NCBI GenBank assembly: GCA_030052745.1 | Contig: JANBVO010000025.1 | Location: 248,001 to 312,000 of the forward strand | Reading direction: 5' to 3' | From: Pleurostoma richardsiae | Taxonomy: Eukaryota > Ascomycota > Sordariomycetes > Calosphaeriales > Pleurostomataceae | DNA: 64,000 nt | In this document: one piece after another, positions 1 through 12,330 of the stretch | Position numbering within the stretch: the first letter of the stretch is position 1 | Layout: every line of letters begins with the position of its first letter | The notes under the pieces: model-generated | Seen by the model: only the letters and a program-made list of their open reading frames with translations | Databases searched by the model: none | What the model was told of the DNA's origin: nothing | Translations under genes and position numbers: made by a program

Positions 1-2
1 TC

Positions 3-1343
3 GCTTGCTGGCTGGGCTACTGCCTCATCCTGTGGTGCTTAAAGATCGCAGTACTGACGTTTTATCTACGCCTATTGGTATGTATTCATGACGCCGTTTG
101 ATATATACTGCATGCTGATAAACCTCAGGGCGGCGTCCGTTTCTATCGACGAGCTATCTTCATTGGCTTCGGCCTCATTGCTGCGAGTTTCGTGGCATCG
201 GTGCTCGATATCCTTCTCAGCTGCAGGCCTCTGCACAGAATGTGGCAGATCAGCCCAGACCCAGGAGGTGAGTTTACCACGACGCTTTAAGCTTGCTCTC
301 GTGGTAAAGAGATCGAACTAACCATATTTTCCTCCTCATCGCAACAGTTTACTGTCAGCCTGCGTTATCCCCTGCTCTGCTGTTCCCGCTTCTGGGGCTC
401 AACGTCGGCACGGATTTCTACATTGCCGCCATAGCGATACCCCTTCTCTTTGAGACAGGCATGTCAAAGACGAGGAGAGCCGCTGTCATTGTCCTCTTCG
501 GCTGCGGCATTTTCGTCCCTCTCTCCGCAGTCGTGCGGACCGTTGGTGCCACTATTGTAGGTCGCTACATCATCTCCCTTTCTTTTCCTGAAATGGAGTG
601 CACTCTCCTTTTCATCCTCATATGTGACAAGCACCTGACCATCTCTTCTTCTGTAGAACCATGACCCGCGATTAGGGTGCGGCTGGGCTCTCCGTGAGAT
701 CTTCGTCGCGGTGGTCGTCACCAACGCCGGTATCATTTTCCAGCACAAGGCATGGCGGCCGCCGCGCTCTCTCCAGAGCAGTAGTCCGCAGTGGCCCACT
801 GGGCGCGGCGGTTGCGCGAACCAGGGTGCCATGCAGTACCCGGGAGGCGGGGGTCTGTTCGGCAGGAAGGGTGACGCGGCGGCGGTCAATCGCTCATGGT
901 CCGCACCGTCGGCTCACCACGTCTCAGCCACACGGTCAGCAGACACAGAACGCGGATTCCGGGCCAAGCAAGAGGTTGCGCCAGATGAATGCGGCATCAA
1001 GATGCAGACATTGAAATCCCGCGAAGGAGACGCGGCCAGGAGGGTGACATGTGCAGCGGGTCCCGAAGCCGCCCAGCCCGAGGAGAACAGTCAAGACCGG
1101 CATGCGCTGCCACCAGAGGAGGGTGGAGGCGGTGGCATCAGGATGCAAGTGGCCGTACGAGTGTCGTGTGTGGAGGAGCACGAGATCAGGAGGGGCAGGC
1201 CGGGAGCGGTGAGGATGGGCAACTACGCTGCCGTGATGAGGGCGCAGAGCCCCCAGGACGTCGACGAGGCCCGGCGGCCAAGCATGTTGACCGAGGGCGG
1301 CAACTGCGTCTTTGAGGGCGGATACAATCCGTGGTGGTGCTAG
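3..1343 (+). CDS. Fungal rhodopsin-domain (PTH11-like) membrane protein, 5' truncated
   Basis: This is an integral plasma-membrane protein of the fungal 'rhodopsin' (PTH11-like, GPCR-like) family; the ligand is unknown. The window starts inside the gene. I read exons 3-77, 129-267, 348-556 and 657-1343, with introns bounded by GTATGT, GTGAGT and GTAGGT donors and AG acceptors, and the phases close. The family signature is clear: a helix ending FYLRLL, then LLSCRPLHRMWQISPDPG, YCQPALSPALLFPLLGLNVG, a charged ETGMSKTRRA loop followed by a helix, and NHDPRLGCGWALREIFVAVV. The hydrophilic tail after residue motif TNAGIIF looks divergent from relatives (IFQHKAW where a proline-hydrophobic pair is usual), so small indels or an unrecognised intron there are possible. 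The gene converges on the phosphatase gene at 1575-2495. Family call is firm; the tail and true length are not. Confidence 0.8.
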
Positions 1344-1574
1344 GAGATCCCATCCCGCCAACGGACCCTGTGTCCGCGCTGGGAGCCGGGCTTGCATCAA
1401 TCAAGAAGATACTCCTGAAATATCCGTGACATGACTGCCGAAGAAGTGTGGATTCGCTCTTAACGATCTAGGTAGATCTAAGTGCCTCAAAACAGGTACG
1501 GAAGAAAGAAATCAAGCGGATGAATCATCGAGACACAGCCGTCTAGTCTACCCTCAATACCCCATCGCTGTCTC

Positions 1575-2495
1575 CTACTTCCTCGCCAGATTCGCCTTGA
1601 TCTTCCCCAGGTCCTCCTCCGAGAACCCCAGCTTCCCCGTGACGTAGCCCTCGAACCCGCCGTACTCGGCCTCCAGCCCCTGCAGGAACGCCCTCCAGCA
1701 GGGCTCCTTGAGGCTGGCGAGGTTGTAGAACCCCGGCACCTCGACGTCGTCCCCGACGATGCCGGCGCCGTGCCGCGCGAAGGCCAGCAGCTGCTCGCGC
1801 GCCGGCTCCGTGCCCACCCGCGAGAGGATGTAGTCCAGCGCCACGACGTCCGGATCCTCGCCCGCCAGGGTCATCAGCATGCCGGCCAGCACGCCGGTGC
1901 GGTCACGGCCCGCTTGTGTGGATCATCCCTCTGTTAGCAGCCGCGGGAAAAGGGGGAGGGAAGGGAAAGGATAGGGGGGTTTGCGCAGAAACATACCCGT
2001 GCAGTGGAACAGGAACGGCTCCCCCTCCCGGTCCCTGACGTGCTCCAGCACCCCCCTGAACGCCTCCGTGTACATCTTCAGCACGTCGAGGTACATGTCC
2101 CTGTACCCCTCCTCCCCCTGACCCTCCACGAACCGCTCCAGCCTCACCGTCGCGTCCCCCTCCTCCGTGGGCGCCCACACGTTCTCCACCCCCTCGACCG
2201 CCGGGTCCGGCCCGCGCGCCCGCTCCGCCGGCGTGCGCAGGTCGAACACCCGCCGCACGCCCAGCTGCCCCGCCAGGACCGCCCCGCCCTCGGGCGCCAG
2301 CCGCTCGAGCGAGCCGGAGCGCAGGGCGAGGCCCGGGCGGAGCCGCGAGGCGCCGGGGACCAGGGCGGGGTCCCGCGTGTTGAATGTGCCGGGGACGGCG
2401 AGGAAGGGCGGGGAGGTGAGCGCCGCGAGGAGGTCGGATTGGGGGAGGGGGTTGCGGACGTCGGCCTCTGCGAGGGCGCGGAGGGAGGGGGCCAT
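1575..2495 (-). CDS. Tyrosine/dual-specificity phosphatase (Y_phosphatase3 type)
   Basis: Predicted soluble protein phosphatase of 278 residues in two exons, 2495-1997 and 1912-1575, joined across an 84-bp GTATGT..AG intron. The intron interrupts the catalytic loop; after splicing it reads HCTAGRDRTG, an intact C-x5-R signature with Cys nucleophile and Arg. The N-terminal half carries NTRDP, LRSGSLERL and VFDLRTPAERA, typical of the fungal tyrosine-phosphatase family Pfam calls Y_phosphatase3. The C-terminal helix region matches as well (a long acidic stretch followed by KLGFSEEDLGKIKANL). The start is the only ATG before the conserved block. It may act on phosphotyrosine, or on phosphoinositides like bacterial relatives; the substrate cannot be told from sequence. 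It converges with the rhodopsin-domain gene 230 bp away. Confidence 0.88.
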
Positions 2496-3692
2496 TGTGG
2501 TGATGATGGGTCTAGGGGAGAGGTGTCTGGAGAGGAGGTTTGTCTATGCTGGTATCTGTTGAAGAAGCAAAAGGCTGTTTAGAAGTGTCTAATAAAAGGA
2601 AGACACCCGTATGAGCCTCTGTGGTGAGGAAATACGGATTTATATGGACGTTCAGGCTCCGGCGCGGTGAGATGCGCCGGCGTTACTTATTCACCAACCG
2701 CCGTGCTGATGATCCGTGCGTGTGATGTAACACTGGGGTGCTCAAGGAGAAAAGGCTGTCTGAGGCTCAACTAAGCCTCGATTCACTCGGAGCCCGTCGG
2801 ATCACTCCCGAGAACTACAGACTTCACTCTGAGGATCTGACAAACCGCGATCGGGTTGAGTTGCAGTCCTGCGTCTCACCCACGACTCCGGTCTGTGTCC
2901 GCGGTCCGTAAGCACCGAGTGAGATTCTTACCCCGCCGGCCCAACCGCACCCCGCGGGGACCCGTTGACACATGCGCTTCTCCCAGCATCGCCCGGATCT
3001 GCCACGTGTAGGTTACTGCTTGTGCTTGTGCTTGTGCTGGTTCCGGCATACCTAGAGATTAGTCGGGCATCTGGTGTTGAGGGAAGCACTTCATTGCTGC
3101 ACAGTGCGGCTCTAGTGCCGCTATCATTGCGTCATTGTAGTAGTGAGTCAGGGTCGACGCAACGAGGGGAAGATGTAGCGGGAGCAGGTCGACATGAGTT
3201 GCACAAATCAGTCAGTACGGTTGGTGTGAAAGATCTCCATTGTGAAAGATGGTCATCGTGGAAATATCCATGATTCGAAATGCAACCGTTGTATTGAGGC
3301 GATGCTAGTCTACCCTTAGCCGTCATATGCCTTGAGGAGTTCCGACCATGACCGATTCATGCCAGACTCCGCCAACACGTCGTCACGTAAACAGAACCAA
3401 GGGGTATATCCGTTCCGGAAAGACCATGCCACCCCTTAAAGCCAAAAGAGACGCGTTGGACCGACCCTACCCTTGAGAGTCATTCCGTCCATGTACCCCT
3501 GAATCGTGAATATCCGTTCCGGAAAAGAAAAAAACAAGCTAGATACATCCATACCCTGATCACAACGCTTGAGCCCTTCAAGATGCGTTGTGTCTCCGTA
3601 TCATCCATTGACATAGCTGAGGTTGTGGTTGAGGGCGACGAGCGTCGAGAACAGAGGGCAGGACCACGGCACTTGTCCGACGTGCGAGGCAA
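2496..3692. other. Intergenic region with short CTTGTG repeat
   Basis: About 1.2 kb with no convincing gene; the short ORFs on both strands lack codon bias or family motifs. A small hexanucleotide repeat of three units lies at 3018-3038. The left part should contain the promoter of the phosphatase gene, the right part the 3' end of the next gene. Confidence 0.6.
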
Positions 3693-5636
3693 TCAGTGAG
3701 CCTCTGCCGGTCCGTGCTGGTGACGTTGGCCAAAGTTGAAGGCTGAAGCGTCCCACTGAAGCTCATCAATATCCGAGGCGGCGGCGCTGCCCAACTGTGC
3801 CTGAGATCCGTTTAAGTGCCCGAGCGATCGCGAATTGCGAGTTATGCCTGTAGTAGAGCGCTGGTGAGACTTGAAGTACTGTAAGCTCGCACAGCCGGAA
3901 TCTCCGGCATGGCCCTGGCTAGCAGACCCAGAGCGTCTGCCAAGGCTGTTAGGGTCGCGAGGTCGAAGCGCTCTGACAACTTTCGTGGACTCATAACCCA
4001 CAGCAAGCTCATCCTCCTCTGTTGTCGTCCCGAATACGCCGGGGGCGTACTTGCGGAGTTGGCGTTCAAGCTCCTCGAGTTCACTCTTGCTGGGAGATGG
4101 GTGCTTCTTCCGTCCCCAAGGAGAGAATGGAAGGACTGGAGCACCAATCAAGCCGCGCAGAGCCTGAGTCTCGGATCTCGGAGTCTTCCTGCCACGGGAC
4201 GCACTGAGGTTCTCGATCTCGGGAGAATCAAGGCGAGTAAACGGATCATCGCAGGTGTCACGCGCGGCCAACTCGTCGCCTCGGCAAGATACGGTGGCCT
4301 TGTTGATCTTCATGGTTGGGCTCTCGTCATCGCTGGGGGTCTGGTGGCGACTGGGAAGAATCGGAGACGACTCCGAAATGGAGGTCAACACTGCATCGAC
4401 CTTGGCATCAGATTCGGGTCTCAGAGGGCTCTCATCAATACCGACGGCTAAACGGCGATCCCGGGGCGTCGACGAAGCCAGGGGGGAGAACGGAAGAATT
4501 CCGTCAACGCTGGTATCCATAACCCGTTCTAGCTCGAACGGATCCGAGCACGCAAGGCTTATGCAACTTTCATATTTCTTGGTCATGGGGGTTTCCATCA
4601 AGCGAGCTTCGAATCTGGTGGGGGACCGTCGTATCTGATGAGCATCCGAGAATGGATCATCTAAGGACTGGCTCGTTCGGAGCGATCTACCTTCTCCAGC
4701 AACTGGTTTTCTTCGAACGTTGAGGTCACCTCCGAAGCGCTCCTTGACTTTGCTCTTGCAGAGATTCTTTCCTTCGTTGAGTCGAAGTTCAACAGCGGGA
4801 ATAGGAGAGTGGCCTATTAACGGGAGAGCACCTCCACGGGTGGGATCAGCAGGAGATCCCTTCGCAGCTGCCTTCGTCTTCCCGTCGACTTTGGAGCCCT
4901 TCGCCTTGTGGTGAAAACGCTCGGAGAAGACGCCCGAGAACTTCGCCACAACCTTGTTCGACTTGATTCGATTCAGCATGGACGGCTGACTTGAGTTGCC
5001 GCGTCCTTTGGACACCCCCTTGAGTGCGGCTGTAGCCTCGAGAAGTTGCTCCACCTTCCGATTGATGTCCACAGCATTAACCTTGGAGAACTGACCAACA
5101 TGCGGACGACCCTCTAGCTGGCCAATGGCGAGAGAAGACGAGGGAGGAAGTCGCGCCGATTTGGGTTGAACATCATTCATGTGGGCCGTATGCGATCTTG
5201 GCAGAACGCGAACCACACGAACAGGGCTTCCATACTGTGCGGGTTGCTTCTTCTCAGGAGCCACGACTTCGCTGCCCAGCTTCGTTGGTTCTGATAGGCT
5301 TGAGGGAGACATCTTCTCAGCCTCAGGAGCTCTCGAGATCTTATGATGTGAGACAGCCGGACTCTGGGCCGGAACATTCTCGGCAGCCATCAATGTACTA
5401 GACTTCTTCCCAGACATCCCTTGAGAAACCCCACGAAGACTGGAGATCTCTTTGAGGTGCGGCGCGACGGGAGAGTTATGACAAAAGCGACGACGTGTGT
5501 TCTGCCTCACCTCGGCTTGGTAAACAGACGTTGTGTCATCTAGCAAAGCGCTCGCCATCTCGTCAATGCTATCCTTGTGATTCGAGACCACTGGTCCGTG
5601 GGTCCGACTGAGGCCCTCAGGCCGCAGCGCCGACAT
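3693..5636 (-). CDS. Hypothetical disordered fungal protein
   Basis: I do not recognise this protein. The frame stays open to 6095, but I place the start at the ATG at 5636 (MSALRPEGLSRTHG), giving 647 residues. Upstream the reading frame has no fungal-protein character, and an intron-like segment (GTAAGT donor at 5708, ATAG acceptor at 5648, 61 bp) would put the upstream exon out of frame, so it is best read as a 5' UTR intron. The protein is Ser/Pro/Lys-rich and mostly disordered, with basic segments around MLNRIKSNKVVAKFSGVF, a motif PVLPFSPWGRKKHPSPSKSE followed by a short helix, and no membrane segment or signal peptide. A regulatory or scaffold role, possibly with many phosphosites, is only inference. 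The start codon is the main uncertainty. Confidence 0.65.
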   Translation of the reverse strand: MSALRPEGLSRTHGPVVSNHKDSIDEMASALLDDTTSVYQAEVRQNTRRRFCHNSPVAPHLKEISSLRGVSQGMSGKKSSTLMAAENVPAQSPAVSHHKISRAPEAEKMSPSSLSEPTKLGSEVVAPEKKQPAQYGSPVRVVRVLPRSHTAHMNDVQPKSARLPPSSSLAIGQLEGRPHVGQFSKVNAVDINRKVEQLLEATAALKGVSKGRGNSSQPSMLNRIKSNKVVAKFSGVFSERFHHKAKGSKVDGKTKAAAKGSPADPTRGGALPLIGHSPIPAVELRLNEGKNLCKSKVKERFGGDLNVRRKPVAGEGRSLRTSQSLDDPFSDAHQIRRSPTRFEARLMETPMTKKYESCISLACSDPFELERVMDTSVDGILPFSPLASSTPRDRRLAVGIDESPLRPESDAKVDAVLTSISESSPILPSRHQTPSDDESPTMKINKATVSCRGDELAARDTCDDPFTRLDSPEIENLSASRGRKTPRSETQALRGLIGAPVLPFSPWGRKKHPSPSKSELEELERQLRKYAPGVFGTTTEEDELAVGYESTKVVRALRPRDPNSLGRRSGSASQGHAGDSGCASLQYFKSHQRSTTGITRNSRSLGHLNGSQAQLGSAAASDIDELQWDASAFNFGQRHQHGPAEAH

Positions 5637-8193
5637 ACTGGGTTTCCCTATATTTGATGATGGTAAGCAAGAAGCGAGTAGAAATAAGCAGCCTCCGCTC
5701 GAACTTACAGCGAAGAACAAGGATCTTCCGAGTGAAAATGGCGAAGTGTCGAGATCATGCCAAGCCACGGATGCCAGCAAAGGCTTCTTCGTGTTGCGAT
5801 TTGCTGCAGGCGTCGTCGGCATGTAGCTTGGCAAGTTTGGGCAGAGATCGAAGTGCCGGACTTGCGCAGGTGATCTCTGGGCTCTCGGACGTAGGTAAGG
5901 AGCGGACGTGGGCAGAGCCCAACAGTGCGACAGAATGCAAGGGAATGTACAGTGGTAGTAGAATGTGCGAGAGTGACACGAGTAATCGATGCTCGCGAGA
6001 AATCCGAGGTGAGTTGCGCAGTTAGAAGGTGCAAAGTCAAGGGCAACTGAGAGGCTTAGCAGCTCCCGTTGCAATGCAAAACACCGCCTGGACAAGCGAG
6101 GATGGCACGTCGAGAGAGAGAATGTGGTGCGGGTGCGGGTAGACGGAGGAAATTTGTTAGAGTTGGAGGCGGAATCGGCTGGCGAGACGCTGGAAGCATG
6201 TGCTCGGCGGTGATGATCTCAGTCACACTCAGATGGCAATCAGCTGTGACGGTATTCCTGCCTTGTTCGTGGCAAAGCTTCCAGCAGGAAGGAGCGATCA
6301 GAGACTGAGGGCGAGGATACCTCGGGAGAAGACGTCCGTCCGTGGAAGAAGGACGAGTAAAGTTGTGTGATGCAAGCCTCGGCAGTGCCAAGCGGGTGAG
6401 AGAAGGTCGGGTGCCCGAAAGGAAAGGAAACGACGACCGCCCTGGGTCGCTGTGGCCTCGTGTTGAAGAAGAGGCTACGCGGGTATCTCTAGGCGCCGAC
6501 GCCACCACGTGCAGAGGCTCAGCGTTGATAGCAGATTCGGCGAGAGCAGATGACTCTCTTCACGGTCCGTTTCAGTCCGCTATGAGCGAGAGATATCGTC
6601 TGTGCTCAAGTCCAGGGGCGGTGAGGTAGATAGGAAGTGAATCGAGATAAGCTACCTTACTCAAGGTACCAAGATGAGAGAAGTTGGGCCCTGAGCTGCT
6701 GTTGAGCTTAGCCATGGAGGATCAGAAATCAGGAGCTATAACCTAAGGCCGGGGTCCAAGCCACCTGCAGATGCTTGCTCAGATAGCGTTCCGTTCTCAG
6801 CTCAGCCTTTGCTTGATTCCTGAGGCACTAGCATCTGGGAGTCATCAGGGACAGCAGTACGGACTTGCTTCCCTCCCAGTGACTTATCGGCCAGAGTGAG
6901 ATGGATGCCTGGGTCGGCATCTTGAGCACATCTCGAGGGTTCGGATACATGCCACTTGGCATGGGCTTTAGGGGTCGCCGAGTATGGCTGGGACGGTCAC
7001 GGCTGAGATCTTGCCAGTCCTACCGGCAGTGTGCAAGCAGGTACCCATTCTCACACAAAGAGAATACTGTGTTCAGTGCCACAGAGTCTCAACAGAGCAT
7101 AAGCTCTGAGGTAAGCAGCTTGTAAACCTCGCCGCAAGGTGACGGGTCTGCGGCCCTCGGATGTATGGGAACTGCAGAACACAGACGATGGCGCAGTGCT
7201 CGTACACAGTACTGGAACAAGTATATTCCCTGGACTTGGGAATCGGAACCGACGACTGTTTTGCGAATAAGCTCGAAAGAGAGGCAACTGAGACAGCGCC
7301 GATGAACCCATATGGCCGGCTGGTCACAATGTCGTCGTTCAGCGAGTTGTGGGAATCAAACGGGGATTGATTGACCGAGAGCGGCGATCTGACAGAATGT
7401 AAGTTTTGCACAAAACCGTTTGGCGGAGTGAACAAAAGTCTTGCGTACACTGATCGTCGTCTTTCTTGTATGCCGGTCGGTGTGTGGTTTTGGCAGCTTC
7501 GGTTGTGAGCCTCAACCTGTGAGGTGTTGTCGGGGAGTTCACTTGCACTGTACGTCGTTATCTCGTATCGCGTACTAAGGTGGTCGTTATCGCGCGCTGG
7601 GTGAATTGCTGTGCGTAGATACCTACCTAGGTAGGTAGGCAGGTGAGCAGCTGATGAGTCAGCCGAGGCCGAGGCCGCTGAGGCCGCTTCCCCCTTATCA
7701 ACCCCGCTGTTTCGGTTTTGAAATTCTCAAGCACCGATTGGCGAATGGGAGGGCGCTGACACCGACGCCTGTCAGGGTTCCCGACAACCGCCGACGAACA
7801 CCGAAAACAGGAAGGAGTGCGCGACCGATGGTCTCATAGATAATTTTCGCCGTGTGCTCCGTCGGCTCGTCCTTTATCGTCCTTTCACACCTCGGATTCC
7901 TCTCCTTCGAGTCTGCTTGTATCTGGAGTTGTCGTCCTTGCCAACGCGCTGCACTTGGTGGTCTCGTTTGCGAGCCGAGGGAATTGTCTATTTCCAGCTG
8001 TTGGCGTACTCCGGCTGTGTTACTTCATTTACAGTACCTCCTCGGGATTCAAGCGCCGCTCTGGCCTTCGCCACTCTTCCTCCGGCTCTCAACTCCATAA
8101 ATCCATCGCAACCCCGACTTGAACCGCGGACTCGACGCTCGCAGCACACACACATATCTCCTCGCAACCGAAAGCGTAGGCATTTTAGCCATC
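5637..8193. other. Long leader/intergenic region between the disordered-protein gene and HEM2
   Basis: About 2.5 kb without a supportable gene. The left 0.9 kb is probably the long 5' leader of the minus-strand disordered-protein gene: it contains a spliceable intron at 5648-5708 and several upstream ATGs. The right end (about 7850-8190) is pyrimidine-rich and reads like the HEM2 promoter and 5' UTR. ORFs at 6056-6508 and around 7073-7450 look like chance frames. Confidence 0.55.
7621..7636. repeat. Perfect 16-bp palindrome
   Basis: ACCTACCTAGGTAGGT is its own reverse complement and is followed by further GGTAGG-like units. It lies about 560 bp before the HEM2 start. Such TAGG/CCTA-rich tracts are common in filamentous ascomycete intergenic DNA; a binding-site role is unproven. 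Confidence 0.9.
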
Positions 8194-9447
<1,254 letters not shown>

Positions 9448-10740
9448 TGAGGATTGTTGGCTCGGGACGGTATGATTGATATGTTGCGGTGTACGGCGTT
9501 CAGGTCGAGCGGCTGCTCAGTTCAAAAGGGCTGCATTTAGTGCAAATGGTCGAGCAATACTCGAGATGTCGTGCCAAACATATCTGTTGTCATGATAGCT
9601 ATAGAGTGTTCGGTAATGGAAAATGAACATGTCACAACAGCCACCGGCCAGGCATACTCGAGCGAGATTATGGTGACATAGGATATATCTACACTTTCAC
9701 CCAAGCGCTCACCTGGCCAGTCCTCAACACCTGTCCCCTTTCTCCTTTACGCCCAGGAAGATCAGACGCCCCAAAGCCGGGAGAGTTGGGGGGTTCTTAT
9801 GTAGGTCACCGAACGATCGGATAACCGGCAAGAGCTGGCCACACGCAGTCTTGGGAAGAAGCGGGTATTCCAACGTGTTTTCTACTTCCAAAACAACCCA
9901 AGCCTGCGGATCGCTCGCAGTTGTCTGATGCTGGAACGGAAGAATGCTCAGAAATGGACACCCGTGGGGCGTCATTGGCTGTGCACCAGGGATCGGCAGC
10001 CGAAGAACCAAGCTTAAACCCCTGCCGATCACTCCGGGAATCCCAGCTGCCACCCTTGTCCAGCCTCACGTATCAATGCTCTTCTGCCGAAGCGTTACAC
10101 TCACCTCGCCGGACCGTTTGATTATGCTTCTTACGCCCGGCTTGGCGAGCCCCATTGCCGGCGGAATGGGGGCGGCTTACCTCCACACACTGCCACGGAA
10201 AGAGGTTGGTGCGCGCTTCAGAAGAAGATCATGAACCGAGGACAGCAAGCAAACAAGGGCGTTCTGTGGGTTTTCAAGATGAAGCTTTTCTTCTTTCCTC
10301 CTCTCACCCGTGCCATCCCCAGTTTAAGGTGGACCTGAAGGCGGTTATCCTCAGTCCTGCATATGTTCCTTCCCTTGCTCATGTGATGTTCCATCCAGAG
10401 CAACCCTTTCCTTCCTCTCATGAGTGCTGTCGTCTCCCGTCTCCTCTTCTGCAACCTCTCCCTTTCTTCACACCATCTCTTGTCGTACAGGCGTGCAAAC
10501 GGGCAGCTTGATTGCTACTTTGCCGCCAGCAGCCAGCCGAGACGGCCTGCCAGTCCACTCATTTTGCACATGCGGACACCTCGATCTTTGCCTACTGGTA
10601 GGGAAGACGTCGGTGGAAGTTCGTATACTACCGAAGCTCGACCCTCGTCTTTTGGTTCAGCACTCTCGTTCGTTGACAAGGAAAACCATCCAACATAGCT
10701 CATTCCTTCCCTATTGTGATATCTTACGCATTGCCGGACA
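9448..10740. other. Intergenic region between HEM2 and acyltransferase gene
   Basis: About 1.3 kb. I see the HEM2 3' region on the left and, towards 10740, the pyrimidine-rich upstream region of the acyltransferase gene. Small ORFs here show no family motifs. Confidence 0.6.
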
Positions 10741-12330
10741 ATGAATGGTTTCGCTCCCTCGAAACACCCCCTTATTCGTGAGCAGAACATGTCCCTGCTG
10801 GACGAGAAGTCGCTGTCCGACATCGACAGTGACCCCGAAAGATGCGGCTATGACACGGGCTCCTCCCGAGCACAGAAATGGATGAACTCAGCCGGAAGGA
10901 TCCCGGCAGGCTTCCGAATTTCTCGCTTCTGGTCCGCCGGTCTCCGAGTGGGGTTCTTCATCCTCCCCAGCTTCGTCCAGTCCCGGCTCAGCGGCGAGCC
11001 GAAGCAACAGAGCAAGAAGCCCGGCCCCACGGCGTACCTAGACGGCATGCGCGGGCTGGCTGCCTTCTTCGTCTTCTTCTGCCACTACTTCTACACGTGC
11101 TTCGTCATCGCTGAGGGCTGGGGCTACGGCGAGCACAACTACAGCTTCCTGAAGCTGCCCATCGTCCGGCTCTTCTACCAGGGCCCGCCCATGGTGTGCG
11201 TCTTCTTCGTCATCTCCGGCTACGCCCTCTCCCTGCGGCCCCTGAAGCTCGCCCGCGCCCGCGCCCTCGACGCCCTGGCCAGCTCCATGGCCTCGCTCGT
11301 CTTCCGCCGCGCCGTCCGCCTGTTCGTCCCGACGGCGCTCTCGACCCTGCTCGTCGTGGTGCTGCTGCGCCTCGGCGCGTACGAGGGCACGCGCGGGCTC
11401 GCCCGCGACCCCGTCTTCATGCGCAACGTGCACGAGCACCACCCGGAGCGGCGGGCCTCGGCGGCGGCGCAGCTGGCCGAGTGGGCGCACTACATGTTCG
11501 ACTTCGTGCACGTGTGGGACTGGCGCAAGTTCGGCGGCAGCACGCCGCTCGACGTGCACCTGTGGACGATTCCCGTCGAGTTCCGCGCGTCCATGATGCT
11601 GTTCCTGACGCTGATGGGCACGGCGCGGCTGCGGACGTGCATGCGCTTCGTGGTGCTCGCGGGTGTTACCTGGTTCTCGTACCGCAGCGACAGGTGGGAG
11701 ATGGTGCTGTTCTATGCCGGGATGGGCCTCGCGGAGCTGGATCTTATCAGGGGCGCGCACACACCCTCGTTGTCGGGGGCTCTCGTGCCTACTCTGCCCA
11801 CCACTAGCCCGGATTCGTCCCTCACTCGTCGCACGGCTCACGCTGGGTCTCTTGTATGGCCTCTCCTGTCTGTCGTGGCGCTCTACCTCATGTCACAGCC
11901 CGACGCCTATGGCGAGCAGACGCCCGGGTGGGTTTACCTCTCCTCGCTCATCCCGGTCTGGTTCAGCGACAAGTACCGCTACTGGCAGAGTGTGGGTGCC
12001 ATCCTCCTCGTGCTGGCGGTAGGACGGTCTCCGGGATGGCAACGCGTCTTCACCAACGCGCCAGCGCTGTACCTAGGCCGCATCAGCTACGCCGTGTACT
12101 TGATGCACGGACCGGTGCTGCACACGCTGGGGTACGCGGTGGAGAGATGGGCGTGGGGTATCACGGGCATGGAGGGAGGCTGGTATAACATGGGCTTCGT
12201 GTTGGCGGCACTCATCAACGTTCCCGCTGTGATCTGGGCGGCGGACCTGTGGTGGAGGGCTGTGGACGCGCCTGTGGTGCGGTTTGCGAAGTGGCTGGAG
12301 GCTAGCTGCTCCGTTCCGGACGGGAAGTGA
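10741..12330 (+). CDS. Membrane acyltransferase 3 family protein
   Basis: A single-exon 529-residue multi-pass membrane protein of the acyltransferase 3 family, which transfers acyl groups, often acetyl, to sugars, lipids or other small molecules. After a hydrophilic N-terminus of about 90 residues comes the hallmark YLDGMRGLAAFFVFFCHYF, with the conserved Arg and His. Then come roughly ten hydrophobic helices, including MVCVFFVISGYALSL, VHLWTIPVEFRASMMLF and, near the end, YLGRISYAVYLMHGPVLHTL, all typical of fungal members. No signal peptide or extra catalytic domain is seen. The substrate cannot be inferred, and no biosynthetic neighbours are present. Family confident; function open. Confidence 0.93.
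   Translation: MNGFAPSKHPLIREQNMSLLDEKSLSDIDSDPERCGYDTGSSRAQKWMNSAGRIPAGFRISRFWSAGLRVGFFILPSFVQSRLSGEPKQQSKKPGPTAYLDGMRGLAAFFVFFCHYFYTCFVIAEGWGYGEHNYSFLKLPIVRLFYQGPPMVCVFFVISGYALSLRPLKLARARALDALASSMASLVFRRAVRLFVPTALSTLLVVVLLRLGAYEGTRGLARDPVFMRNVHEHHPERRASAAAQLAEWAHYMFDFVHVWDWRKFGGSTPLDVHLWTIPVEFRASMMLFLTLMGTARLRTCMRFVVLAGVTWFSYRSDRWEMVLFYAGMGLAELDLIRGAHTPSLSGALVPTLPTTSPDSSLTRRTAHAGSLVWPLLSVVALYLMSQPDAYGEQTPGWVYLSSLIPVWFSDKYRYWQSVGAILLVLAVGRSPGWQRVFTNAPALYLGRISYAVYLMHGPVLHTLGYAVERWAWGITGMEGGWYNMGFVLAALINVPAVIWAADLWWRAVDAPVVRFAKWLEASCSVPDGK

Noticed and set aside
5637-6095. N-terminal extension of the disordered protein up to 6095
   Set aside because: The added sequence has a different character and the probable intron at 5648-5708 would put it out of frame with the rest.
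6056-6508. 150-codon minus-strand ORF
   Set aside because: Pro/Ser/Arg-rich random-looking product; more likely leader DNA of the neighbouring minus-strand gene.
9724-10234. Short ORFs on both strands between HEM2 and the acyltransferase gene
   Set aside because: About 60-110 codons, overlapping each other, without recognisable domains or splice continuity.
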